Shown piece after piece: positions 41,901 to 53,680 of a DNA stretch of 64,000 bases. The translations under genes were made by a program, and so were the position numbers. The first letter of the stretch is position 1. Each line of letters opens with the position of its first letter. The notes beneath the pieces are model-generated. The model was not told where the DNA came from. It worked only from the letters and a program-made list of their open reading frames with translations, and made no database searches. The stretch comes from Paragordius varius (taxonomy: Eukaryota; Nematomorpha), in contig OZ176056.1 in the NCBI GenBank assembly GCA_964247055.1, positions 6,634,001-6,698,000 of the forward strand, read 5' to 3'.

Positions 41901-42387
41901 TATAACCTTTATCATTACGATTGCGAAATATTTAGAAAAATGTTATTTCTTATTTTGCGATCCAAAACGATAGAATATATTAAATATATTTTGAGATTTG
42001 AAACGGTATGGTTTCTTTTAATATTTATATATTTTTTCTTTTAATGAATTTTTTACAGTATGTAGACTTAAATTATATAACCATTCAAATTTTAAATAAG
42101 GAAAAATGATTTATCCTAAGTTCCGTGATGGATTGAAGAGAAGATATTATTTATAATAGTCATATTAAATTTTTATTTTATTTTTCCTTTGATATGTGAC
42201 ATATTTTTGAGCAAAAAACCGTACGTACTTGCACCTATAACTTTTTTAAATAGATATGGCTGTTTATTTTACTTGAAACAACATTTTGCAGGTCCGGTTT
42301 GGCAATGTGCCAAAAACATATATATATTCACGTAAAAAACATTGTCCGCTTACTAAACAAATACCTTTTAATTAATCCAAATCTATT
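41901..42387. other. No gene recognised
   Basis: AT-rich upstream flank of the Kunitz gene. No promoter element was identified. Confidence 0.4.
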
Positions 42388-42925
42388 ATGAATTATTCAT
42401 TCCTTTTGCAAATGGACAAATATATTTTTGCCTTATACCTTATATCGGGTAAGATTTATAATTTATGGCGTTTTTGGAATTTTTTTTTAAAAAATTTGAA
42501 ATACGTGATAATTTTTATCATTTGATATGCAGAGGCGTAGCTAGAGGGACCGGGCGCCAGATATGCAAGCTACGCCTCTGTGGAGCGAAGAACCCGTTTT
42601 TTTAAAAACGCTTTTTTGTTAAAAATACACAGCATTAAATTTGTTTTCAATACTTTAGCTTAGTGTAGTAAACTGTAAAATTTTTAATTTGATTATTATT
42701 TTTAATAAAAAATTTGTTCCTCTATCTAGCCTTTACTTTGGTAACGACTCTAAGTATAGATTCAATATGTTTTTACCAAAAGACTCTGGCCCATGTTACG
42801 CATCTTTTCCTCGTTGGTATTTTGATGCAAAAGGTAAGAAATGCAAACCCTTTACTTACGGTGGATGTCAAGGGAACGCAAATCGATTTGAAACGAAACA
42901 TGAATGTCGAATAAAATGTTTTTAG
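42388..42925 (+). CDS. Secreted single-domain Kunitz (BPTI) protein
   Basis: Exon 1, 42388-42448, encodes a hydrophobic leader (second Met: [12 protein letters not shown]) and ends at GTAAGA in phase 1. The second exon ends at TAG 42923-42925 and encodes a Kunitz domain: [42 protein letters not shown]. The GPC-Y arrangement puts Tyr at the P1 position, suggesting a chymotrypsin-like protease target. The best acceptor is after 42729 (CTATCTAG), which continues the leader in phase. Five of the six Kunitz cysteines are in one frame. The expected first cysteine lies in the leader's frame, so leader and domain are not continuous as written; assembly error or a disabled copy are both possible. Expected role, if intact: secreted serine-protease inhibitor. 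Confidence 0.72.
42530..42580. repeat. 51-bp element with perfect 13-bp inverted tips
   Basis: CAGAGGCGTAGCT at the left and AGCTACGCCTCTG at the right enclose 25 bp. The CAGAGGCG start resembles hAT tips, but no target duplication was found. It lies in the Kunitz gene intron and could also fold as a hairpin in the transcript. Confidence 0.7.
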
Positions 42926-44053
42926 GTTCAAACACATATAAGAAAAAGTGAAATGTATTAACAATTTATTCTTGCTCTATACGATGATTTTTACTTATTT
43001 TTATTTTTATATATTTTGTAGAATATAAATAAATACTAATTAGTCCCAATGTAATTTTCACATTCAAAATGCATATTCCACGTGTTCTAAAGATTAATCA
43101 GGGCAAAGGCCAAATTTTGTCTTAGCATATTTCACAGCAATGGGTAAAGATAGAAAAAGTTATCCCATTTATTTTTAATCCTAAAAATAAATGACTTTTC
43201 TAAAATTTTTCTCGTTAAAAGCTTCTACTTTCGGAGCTATTTCGTGTTCTGTGATATTGTATAAAAGAGGTGTGCTTGTCGTTTGTCCTAACTTTCATAT
43301 TTGTCAAATGGAGAAACCCAGGTATATCTAATAATGATTATATTAATATAGTGTAGATGGAGTTTAACTAATTATATCTGAATTTTTTAAAAACAATTAA
43401 GACATATGGGAGGAATTCTACTTTAAAACCAAAGCCGAAAATATATATCAAGATGATATTAACGCTCTGCGGTGTTCAAAAATTTTATGTTAATAGCACT
43501 TAAGGGGAATCAATTTTTTTATTTCCTAAATTATAGCGAGCATACTCTATAACACAATTTTTGCTTTAATCAAGAAGCTCTGTATAGTTTTAACCGTATA
43601 TTATAGTAATCTTATATTAACTGAACTAACTATTTCGATGTAAACTGGAGTTATCGATTGCCCTATGTGCCATCAAGTACAAAAAATATACTATAATCTG
43701 ATTTTTTTATATATTATTGATGCATTTACATATTAAAAAAATACATATATAATAGATATATTCAATCATCTATAAATAGATATATCGTTATACTAATGTA
43801 TAAACATGTACTAGCCATTTCGGATTTTCCCTTATAAGGAGATGTTATGATAAACAACAACCCATAATTACATATAATTATTACCATATAAGGTAATGTT
43901 TTGATGTATTTTATAACTAAACAATTGATTTTTGCCACGTTGAACTAATACATTGGAGCACATATACATTTTATAATATAAATATACAGTATTGATAGTT
44001 TATTTTTTTATTTTCCTAAAATTTTTGGATAGTTTTTTTGTATTTTGTTAAAA
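42926..44053. other. Intergenic spacer, no supported gene
   Basis: Between two genes on the same strand. A short ATG frame near 43309 (MEKP followed by a GTATAT donor) could be a leader exon but cannot be linked to anything. No repeat was recognised. Confidence 0.35.
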
Positions 44054-47000
44054 ATGAATCAGAATAGGGTAACTGTATGGTTTTTGTCGCTATGCATATT
44101 CAATTTGGTATGCATTGCGAGAATTATTTGCCAAGATTCGATTACCGATGACCAACAATTAAAAGCTTACGCTAACATTCAGGGGCCTACAGATTATGAA
44201 AAAGACCATAATAAATATTTTTACGCTTACAATGTGAATTCAACAAAAAAGATCATAAAAAAATGTGATAAGATCAAAAGAACAGAGAATTGGGAGACAT
44301 CCAATCTTTCGATACAACTCTTGGCTGAAAACAGTGGAATTTATGCGTGTGACACTGGCAAAAAAAATATAACCTATGATTTTTGGATCAGAGGTGTATT
44401 TAATTTATATATATCTATTTCTCGTACAATAAAAGAATTAGTTATCTTTATTTAATTCCTATTTTTTTCGACACGTATATCAAAAAGGTATATTTCACAA
44501 ATAGTTTAGAAATTTTGATTGATAGAACTCTATAAAAGTTGCGCTCACAAAAAACACAGTGTGGTAATATTTTTTTAAAATGGATTGTTTTTGGATATAT
44601 ATAATAAAATTATTTTAAAAAAAGCTTAATTCCTACATATCTTTTATAGATATTCCAAATGTGGAATGGACATATGGAGGTGACTTCACAGCACAAATGC
44701 CCTTACCCAAACGTTTACTTAAAGTGCTTGACACAAACGCCCTTAAAGCTAATAATATCCCCAAAAATGAATACATAATAAGTGCTGACATAGAAAAAGA
44801 ACTATTATATTTTACCATGAAAAATCATTCATCACTTTCTCCTGCTGGCACTATTCTTATTAAGGACGACGGGTCTGCTTTGGCCAATTTTCAATATACT
44901 ATAAAAGGTTTATTTGATAAAAAGGATTTATTTTTTGATTGGTTGACAAAGCGGTAAATAATTTGTTAAAAATAGCAAATAATATAATCTATTAATAAAA
45001 ATATTTTCATGGAAGTATAGCCTTTTGTTGAAAAAGCTGTTTTAGGAATTAATTTTTTTTTATAAAACTTTACATAAAATTAGATGACAGTGACAGTAAA
45101 CACAAGGATCAACAGACCCAATTTTTTAAACAAAATAAAACTTAAAAATGAAAATACTTTTGCAACTCTTAGTTTAATTAGATGTTAAAATCAAATTATT
45201 CGTTTGATTGGGTCTATATATTTTAAATAAACTTTTTTATGGAACAAAAGTTTTATCCGAGTTCACTTTAATAGTTCCATATTTGTTTCTTAATTTACAG
45301 CTAGCTACTTTTATAATGTATATCCAAAAAATATTATTAAAAAAATCATATACTATTATATGTAAGATTTATAACAATACAATAAGGTGAATAAATTGCC
45401 AATAGTTTGTCTATTTTATTGTGACTAAAATATTCTAAGACAAAATTATGTTTGATTTCCTTACGTAAAGGTTTGTTAAACGCTTAGCACTCTAATACCT
45501 TGTGGGGTAGTTTACCAATGTAACTGAATATTGGCGCTTTATACAAAAATTTATATAAAACGGGGAATTGGAAAAAAATACTCATCTTAAGTTTTTTGCC
45601 GCCCGTTCTATAATTTTAAATCGCTAATTTAACAGGTAAATTAATGTATGTCATGGATAGAAAATGTAAATATTTAACTTTCTTTCAGGCTACATTTTAC
45701 CACTCAAATCTTGATATATTTTAAATTTAATATCAGCTGTTTTGTATTTTGAAAATATCCCAATTTTAAATCTAAAAGTCACAATACTGTAAAAATATAA
45801 GCTTTTTATCTGCATGATAATCAGAATTTGTAAAATAACTTTAAAAACTGTAGTTTATTAACAAAATTGAGCTCTGGGATGTAAAACTCCGCAAACGGTA
45901 ATGAGCTGTATATTAATATGGAAAGGGTAGGATTTGATGTAGATATTCAAGGTTAATTCTTTTACGTATTTTAGCGGCATAAAATATAATTTGTGTTGAT
46001 AACACTAGACAACAAATTTTCTTCGCCACTCTATTTTTTGCATTTTCTGATATTCACTATCATTATAACTGTAAATCTGATCTAAGAATTATAATTCCAC
46101 CTAAGAATAGTATAATTTGTTTTTTTGATTATGAACCCTCCTAATCAAAATATTACTTAGAGACTTTTCTTTAATAATATTCAGCAAATGCCCATTTGTA
46201 ACATACTATTCGAAAGAGTAATGAAAACGCTATATAATGCACATTAATATGTTTTACATTGATAGTTAATTGGGCATAGAAAGCGACAAACCCGCGATGC
46301 GAAAGCATTTTTAATTAATATCTTTTTAATAAATGTAAACAATTCAAACGTTTAGGAGACTGCAAAAAAAGATGATACACTAAATTTTTTTGATTAATCA
46401 CTTTTAGAGCTTTAATGTCATTTAAAACAGCCCTTTTTTATTTATTTAAAAATTTCAAAGACAGAAATAATTATCGTAGTGTTTATTATTTACGGTTAAA
46501 TGCATTTCAATATAAAACTAAGTAAAATATAATGTTTATTATAAAAAAACAAACCAAAAGATTTTTTAAAGACTTTTTTAAATAAATATAAAATTATTTA
46601 AAAAAAAATATACAATCCACTCTCGTATGTTGATTTGATATGACGGCGTGTTATTTGTAAGTAAAACCAGATAGCCCTGATACAATGAAACTGAAACCAA
46701 TTGGTAAATAGTAAAATGAAACCGTGCTTTTATACACATATATTGTTAAACCGATCACCATGTTTCAAAACCAAAATAAATCATACACAAATTACCATCA
46801 TGCTTATAAAATTTATTTATCATATATAGGTGATTACATACCCCTTCTGATGACGTCGTCTCCGATCTATTTTGTATGTAATAAATCGTTTGACTCTCAA
46901 TTCCAAACTCCATATAAAATGTATATGAAAACAGACAAGGATAAACTACCATTAATTGCAGGGGACTTAAAAAATTCCAAAAATTCTTTAAACATATCTT

Positions 47001-50000
47001 ATAATGACTCTTATTTTGGACGGGCTGTTACATACCACCAAGAGACGGGGAGAAGCATTTGTGCCATTGATCTTATTAAAATAAGTATATTTATATATAT
47101 ATATATATATATATATTCTGTGCGGAAAAAAGAGGGCTAATTTTAACAATATTTTTCATGAGATGGCTTATGACCAGCGTATTGATTTGCCGCAAAAATT
47201 TTTATTTGATGACGACCTAGTTTTTGGAATAAAGAAAAAATCAAATCAGCCAAAAAATGAAAGTTATGGATAATCAGGGATAATAATGATAAAATTGGAG
47301 AAATTATGGTTTATTATCATTTTAGGTATATTCAATATATAAATAGCCTAAAATCATATAGTAAGGCCTTCTATAAATTGTTATGTCAAAAGATCGTTTT
47401 TTTAACTTACTTAAGAGACAAAAATTTTTATGAAACTCTATTAAAATAATTTTTTTAATTTTACCAGCTAAACTTACTATAAAATATTAACATTCATATT
47501 TTATTCAGTAAAAAAATATATAAAACAATCTGGTTTATTAGTTTTATTTGGAAACTAACATGAGTGGGAGTTATAAAGTATTTTATGCAAAAAAAGGATT
47601 TAAAAGTTGTGGAATATCAACCAATAATCCTTGCGAATCCATCTAACAAGTCTGTTTTAAGACAAATTAATATTTATTGGGTTTTGTAAGGATTTTTGGT
47701 TGATATTCCGCTACTTTTAAAACCTATTTCGCACAAAATATATACTTTATAACTCCCACTCATGTAAGATTTCAAAATATAACAGTAAAATTTTTATACA
47801 CCTATAAACCAGACGATAAAAAAATGCAAAAATTAAAAATTTTTGGTTTTATTCTGATATATAAGTTTTATAAAAATAGGAATGTTAAGACTTTAGTAGT
47901 GAGATTAGCTAGTCAATAATTTATTTTAATATTTTGTCTTTTAACTGTGTTAAAAAACGACACATTTTGACCTTAGATTTTATTGAAACCCTGACTATAT
48001 GATTTTATGCTATTTATACATTGAAAATATCTCCTAAAATGATAATAAACCATAATATCTCAATTTTTTTATTACTTTTTTAATATCCTTGATTATCCCT
48101 AATTTTCACTTTTTGCCCGATTTCGATTTTCTTTCAATATTTCAAAAACTAGGTCGTCAACAAATAAAAATTTTTTCGGCAAACGAATACGCCGGTCATA
48201 AGCTATCTCATAATAAAATTATTTTGTTAAAAATTTTTATGCATATAGTCTATGTATGATTTATATCCCTTTATATATGTTGCAAAATATTCTCTGAAAT
48301 TTTGTAAGAAAGATGTTGAATTTAAAAGATGATTATATTTTTTTTAACAATTTTAAGCATCATAAATATAATACCAATATATTTGAGGCTTTCCCTCATT
48401 AGACTTTCCTTATATCCACGCAATATATATTTTAACAAAAATTATTAAATATATATATATATATATATAATATGTATGTATATATTAAAATGTTAGTTAA
48501 TAAGGATATCTACGGAGAGATCAAAAAGGAAACAAAATTCACCTTAAACCTCCCTGACTTAAATATCGATTGCTTCAATTCTTCCACTTTAGAGGTGGGT
48601 AATATCAAGGAAAATACTTACACTTTTACTATAAAAGCCATGAGTGATAATAATATGCATGTTATTGAAAGTTGTGGCAAAACTTATCACATTTACTTAT
48701 GGGAAACATCAGGTAAATGCTTATAACGCAATTAATTTGCTCCTTAAACTTTATGTATTTGTTAAATTTTTTTTATTTATTTTAGAGCTTATGTCCTTTA
48801 ATGATTTATATGATGGATAATACATAAAAGCAAAATATAGAAATTAAAATTAATGGCACTTTTTTATAAGTAAAAATGTTCTCGTTGATAAATATAATTA
48901 TAGACACAGGAAATTATTTATATAAAAAAATTTTTATGGAATGAGAATTATAATTTTATCTATTTTAATTTCATAGATAAAGTTTTGTTACTATCGCCGG
49001 AACAAGTGTCACTTGATTATGCGATCAGAGATTCTGCAAGAATTTTACCATCAGTTGTAATTAAAAATAAAATGGCATCCTTAGTAAAGGGAAATTATAC
49101 CTTAACGGATGGCAACACAAAAATAAAAATCCAAGTCTATGAAACAAGTAGGATTATTCCTGAAACATAAGTTTTTGCAATACATATATTTAGCTATTAA
49201 GTGTAAATTTTGTACAAAACATAATATAAATTCTTTTGTAAGCCATATTGTAGCAGCCAATGATTATATGTATTAACGGTCATATAATTTTATTATAAGT
49301 TGTGTTTAAAAGATTTCATATACTGTCAAAAACGTTGGTAAAATGTTGACCTTTAAATATATCCTTTGAACAATTTAAAATATTTTAATGGGGTAAATAC
49401 TAAATATTATAAGAAATTTTAACTTAAAACCTTAATTCTTGCCTAGAAAAAGCGAAACAGATAATAAAACTCCCATAATTAGGGTTGACTACGAACCTGA
49501 AGTGTGGGTTCACCAGATATTAAATATTGTAACAAGCCGTTTCAATTAACATAAGAATGATGCAATGTATTTTAAAATTTACTTATTTTTTATTCGTAGC
49601 GATACTAAAATATTTTAAATATAGCAGTAAGGCATGATAACGAACCAAATATATCTTTGGTCAACAAACTATTATTTAAAAAATACTCAAACTATATGCA
49701 ATAATAAGTTTTCATGATAATGCAGGAAAAAATCCCTTTTTCTTATCTAATTTTTTTTATCAGTAATTGAATCTATAAACTCCTCAACTGATTATTAATA
49801 AATTTGAAATAGAAAAAGTTGAAGTATTTGTTGATCAGAAAAATGATCAAACCATAGTTCATCTCGATCCTAATACGATGGATTTGCAGTGTTTTTCGGA
49901 CGATTTAACGGACCTTGGAATCAATACAAGAACTAATCAAATGACTCTAAAACGAACATCAAAGTTTGCAATAAAAAGTTTGAAGTTCCCAAGATGTTAT

Positions 50001-51760
50001 ATTCAAATTGATTTCCATTTAATACCAACAAGTAATAAATTTTGGTTTTTGTCTTCAAATTATCTCCTTTTAAGATCATACATTTAAAATAAATTAATTC
50101 TTTTAGCGTTAATCTTGGTCAAATCAAAAGATAAAGTCACCCTTAATTATCAAAACATAGGCGTTGTGCCAACAATCAATAATATGCAAAACCAAAGTCA
50201 TATTATAAACGCAGTCCAACATTTTGGGGAATATTCAATGCTAAATAATAAGAATCAAAAGATAGAAAGCTTTTGGTTGATTCGTTCATGTATGTTATTA
50301 TATTTGCTTGAGCATATTTGCACTTCAAGGGTGTCTACCAACACTTAAAGTTGATTCTTGAACATTTCATGTTGGTATTTTTTTGTTTGGTTTTTATTAA
50401 TCAAACGAATCCTATTCATTCATCTATTTTATCTTTTAATCTCTCCTCTTATTTAGCATAATTATTAAATCAATACCAACTTTTAATCATTCGGAAACCG
50501 ATTAATCTTTATTCATTTTAAAAAATTAATTCGGTATATTAATAAGATACTAGCACGTAAGTATAATATGTTTTTTGCGTTATTATCTACAATTTTTCAT
50601 TGGAAACATTTGAAATTAATAATTTTGTTATACTAAAATTTTAACAAAGTGGGTTCAAATAAACATTTTTAAACGAATAAACATTTAATAAATAAATTAG
50701 GTTAAAAATAATATAATAAAAAAAATAATGCAGAAATTATGGTTGAATTAAAACTTAAAATTTTTATGGACCACCTTGCAAGTGTTTCAAAACCAACTTG
50801 AAATGTTAAAGAACCATCTTGATGTGTTGAAGGACCAACCCGAAATGTTTAAGAGCCAACTTGAAGTGTTTAAGTCGACTCTTGAAGTGCAAATTATATA
50901 TCTCTATATTATTATTTATCAATATAACATTCATTACTTTATTTAAATACAGTTAATTTGGCGTTAAACCACTCAGAAAATATTTTTAATTTGGATGACA
51001 TGGAAGGAATAAAAAAACTTTGCCCACCGAATTGGCATATTGAGCTAAAAGCGATAGATGGCTCTGCTCAAAGGACTTTGTTTGAAATAAACCAAAACAC
51101 TCCATACAGTTTTACTTTAAACGGATACCCTGTTGGAACCATTATTAGAAGTGAGATATATATCCTAACGTCGCTCGAAATATATTATACTATAAATTTA
51201 ATATATATTTAATATATCCAATCTTTTATTTTAAAGAACGTACCAATGATGGCGAAAAGTATAATTAATCACCATACATTATCTCATTGTGCCAAATTTA
51301 GGGTCAAAAATATAGTTTTTCTAGTTTGATATTTTTGGAAAGTGACAGCTCTAAGAATCCAATAGAGTGAACTGATATAAGCAGTCGTTTTTAAAACATT
51401 TCGTTAAATTTCTCAAGTGGCTAAAACTTTGAAAATCAATTACAAATATCTGAGTCGGGTCAAAAATCTGAAAAAAATAAGTAAAGCAATTATCTAACGC
51501 CTAGTTTTTGCACATTAGCCCAACATTTGTATTAAAATCAAGTCATTAAACCATTCTGTACGTGTGAGAGAACAAAATATAGGCGTTGTAAATAATTAAT
51601 AGTAAATTTTTATTCAAACTAGTTTTGTGATTATAGTTGATAAGAAACAATTTTTTTAACATATGATGAGGTTATTCACTTGTTTTTTTAATTGTTAAAT
51701 AACATTAGTGTCCATGTGCATTTTTTCTTAAAATTGATCTTTTAATTAAAAAATCCCATA

Positions 51761-51798
<38 letters not shown>

Positions 51799-51996
51799 CT
51801 TAAAGAATTTTTGAAAATTAGTCCCTTTACATTTATAAACGTCAGAGATTCTTGAACACAAAACTATAAATTTTTATTTTTATAATATCATCTATGGATT
51901 TGCAAAGTTTTAGCCATTGTGATTCCTACAAAAATATTTTATGATGTAAAAAAAACATCTGACTTCTTAAAATCAATTCTTTATGTGTTCCGGTAA
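44054..51996 (+). CDS. Secreted glycoprotein with Ig-like cysteine pairs, all internal exons phase 1-1
   Basis: Exons: 44054-44393, 44650-44907, 46830-47084, 48497-48712, 48977-49147, 49813-50031, 50107-50289, 50953-51150, and a probable last exon 51914-51996 ending in TAA; about 640 residues. All introns are GT-AG and every intron is in phase 1. Exon 1 starts with a signal peptide (VWFLSLCIFNLVCIARIICQ) and has ENSGIYAC, the F-strand signature of an immunoglobulin fold. Exons 1, 3, 4 and 6 each carry a cysteine pair spaced like an Ig disulfide; exons 2, 5 and 7 have none. About ten N-glycosylation sites (e.g. NLSI, NITY, NISY, NYTL) are visible. No transmembrane segment was seen, so secretion is likely. 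I recognise no family. The last exon is weaker than the rest; another possible exon starts near 51238. Introns 3 and 7 contain a fold-back element and a MITE. Confidence 0.7.
45490..45840 (+). repeat. Dispersed repeat, copy 2 (in intron)
   Basis: Same-orientation relative of about 37530-37965, within intron 2 of the Ig-like gene. Just after it, about 45850-45905, lies a stretch with AATTGAGCTCTGGGAT that occurs inverted at 27970-28035. Confidence 0.6.
47119..48245. mobile_element. Long fold-back element, copy 2
   Basis: Same family as 32319-33579: inverted arms of about 550 bp with TTATGACCAGCGTATTGATT in the left arm and its inverse in the right, and the same centre motif GTTGATATTCC. It lies in intron 3 of the Ig-like gene, directly after an (AT)n run that follows the exon 3 donor. 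Both copies are internally diverged. Confidence 0.88.
50316..50894. mobile_element. Subterminal-repeat MITE, copy 3
   Basis: Tips ATTTGCACTTCAAGGGTG and, reversed, ATTTGCACTTCAAGAGTCG. Inside the right tip are several AACTTGAAGTGTT-type repeats. It fills most of intron 7 (50290-50952) of the Ig-like gene. Confidence 0.87.
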
Positions 51997-52132
51997 ACGT
52001 AAACCCCAATTTCATTTCTCTGAAAATATGTAGATTTATGTTTGAGAATAATTTAAATAACCCTAAATTTGGCAACGTATATATACTATACATATTATAT
52101 GTATATATATATGTATATATATAGTATATATC

Positions 52133-52409
52133 ATTTAAAGTTCACCCTTTAACAATTCATATTCACTCTCAAACAATTCATATTCACTCTCAAACAATTC
52201 AAATTCACCCTTAAAGAAATTATGTTTTCAGACTAATATGACTCATCATTAATCTGAAATATTTCTTTCTAGCAGAGTTTATTATTTTTTCCATATTTTA
52301 TTGTTAAACAAAATTTCATATTTTAAAAAATATAATAGTGGTAATTTATAAAAAACACAAAATATATTTTAGGTGAATTTGAATGTTCGAGGGTAAATTT
52401 AAAATAATG
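52133..52409. repeat. Short tandem repeat within a possible TIR element
   Basis: About three copies of a 20-bp unit, ACAATTCATATTCACTCTCA, at 52155-52215. A diverged inverse of the left end (GTGAATTTGAATGTTCGAGG) is at about 52371-52391, so the whole may be a MITE. No target duplication was found. Confidence 0.5.
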
Positions 52410-52822
52410 GTATATATAGGTGTATTAAGGTTTTTAAAATAATCATGATTAATGATATATAATTTAGTACTCTTAGGTAATTATTTTTATTACAATTTTA
52501 TTAGGATATAATAACAAATAGATATTCTACTGTCTTTTTTATATTTTTATATAGTATGAGTTATGAAGGTAGGTTGTTTTTAAATGAATATGCCTAAATA
52601 TATAAAATAAAAAAACTTATTTAGAAGCTCCATGAATAAAATTATAAGTTTATTAGGATAGGTAAAAAAGTATAAAATAAAAAAAACGTTAGAGTTTAGG
52701 TCTAGGGTAATTAATAGATATCCGTTTCGCATCAAAACATGAAAAACTTGCTGAATGATCTCTTGAATGCCCACAAGATATGAAGGATTAATATGGTATA
52801 TTATCAGAAATATTTGTTATTA

Positions 52823-53021
52823 TACAGTATGAGTAAGTATATATAGCTAGAAAATTCTTAATTACTGCCAAATAGCATATGCAACAAAGAGATTCATCAT
52901 TGACAAATATAATAAAAAGTGAAATTAACAACTAAAACCCAATAATACTGCCCTTTGTAGTATGTGCTATTTGGCAATAATTATTATAACTTTCTAGCAA
53001 TATATACTTACTCATACTGTA
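52823..53021. mobile_element. TA-flanked MITE, 195 bp
   Basis: Element 52825-53019 with inverted tips CAGTATGAGTAAGTATATAT, arms of about 55 bp and TA on both sides, as in Tc1/mariner-type insertions. No coding capacity. Confidence 0.85.
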
Positions 53022-53194
53022 ATTTTATTCTCTTTTATATTCACATATTAAATTTTAGGACCATGCGTTTGGCGAAAAGTCCTCTATTTTTTAACATGAA
53101 CCATTTGAAAATGTTATGTAAATTAAAATTGTAATAAATTAAAGATATGTTATGGAATTGTACATTAATTGTAGTTTAGATAGCATGCAAATTA

Positions 53195-53369
53195 TACAGT
53201 GTGCCTTTTAATGGTTGCTTATTTCACACTATAATTGAGCCATTTGAAAAACAAATTAATATATGAAAGGAAAAAATTGTATATTCTATGTTGTTTTCAT
53301 CCATACACCTCTGTTTTCAAATGGCCCAATTATAGTGTAAAATTAGTATCCATTAAAATGCATACTGTA
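53195..53369. mobile_element. TA-flanked MITE, 171 bp, second family
   Basis: Element 53197-53367 with tips CAGTGTGCCTTTTAATGG and, reversed, CAGTATGCATTTTAATGG. Arms of about 55 bp share CACTATAATTG and GCCATTTGAAAA. TA flanks both ends. Its arms differ from the neighbouring element, apart from the CAGT start. Confidence 0.83.
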
Positions 53370-53680
53370 TACTTATAATACAGTAAAACTGGTTGTTCAT
53401 GAATTACGATTATTTGGTGAAACAAATATAATCCTTGTTGAATTATTTTTTGTAAGCTTATCAATCATATCAAGATTGTCAATCGCTCTTATTGAAAAAA
53501 AAATTATTTTTTACAATCATTTCGACATCCTTCACATAATATGATGAATAACTATGATGTATAAATAACTGTATTATGCTATTATTAGAAAATTATCTTG
53601 TTTATAATTAAATCTATAATCATAAATAACATTTATTAACTAGATTTAAGAATTATATTTGCTAATATTTTATTTAAAAT

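Larger units (their letters stand above)
51997..53680. other. Intergenic region made of small inverted-repeat elements
   Basis: Convergent spacer between the Ig-like gene (plus) and REXO1 (minus). It holds an AT-rich palindrome near 52078-52135, a possible TIR element, and two TA-flanked MITEs listed separately. A further TACAGTAAAACTGG near 53388 could be the start of a third. No exon seen. Confidence 0.6.

Noticed and set aside
43309-43325. Possible leader exon MEKP with a GTATAT donor
   Set aside because: Too short, and no acceptor in matching phase could be tied to it.
51238-51331. Alternative terminal exon of the Ig-like gene
   Set aside because: The phase fits, but the acceptor is weak and the product tail is unremarkable; 51914-51996 has a better acceptor. 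Not excluded.
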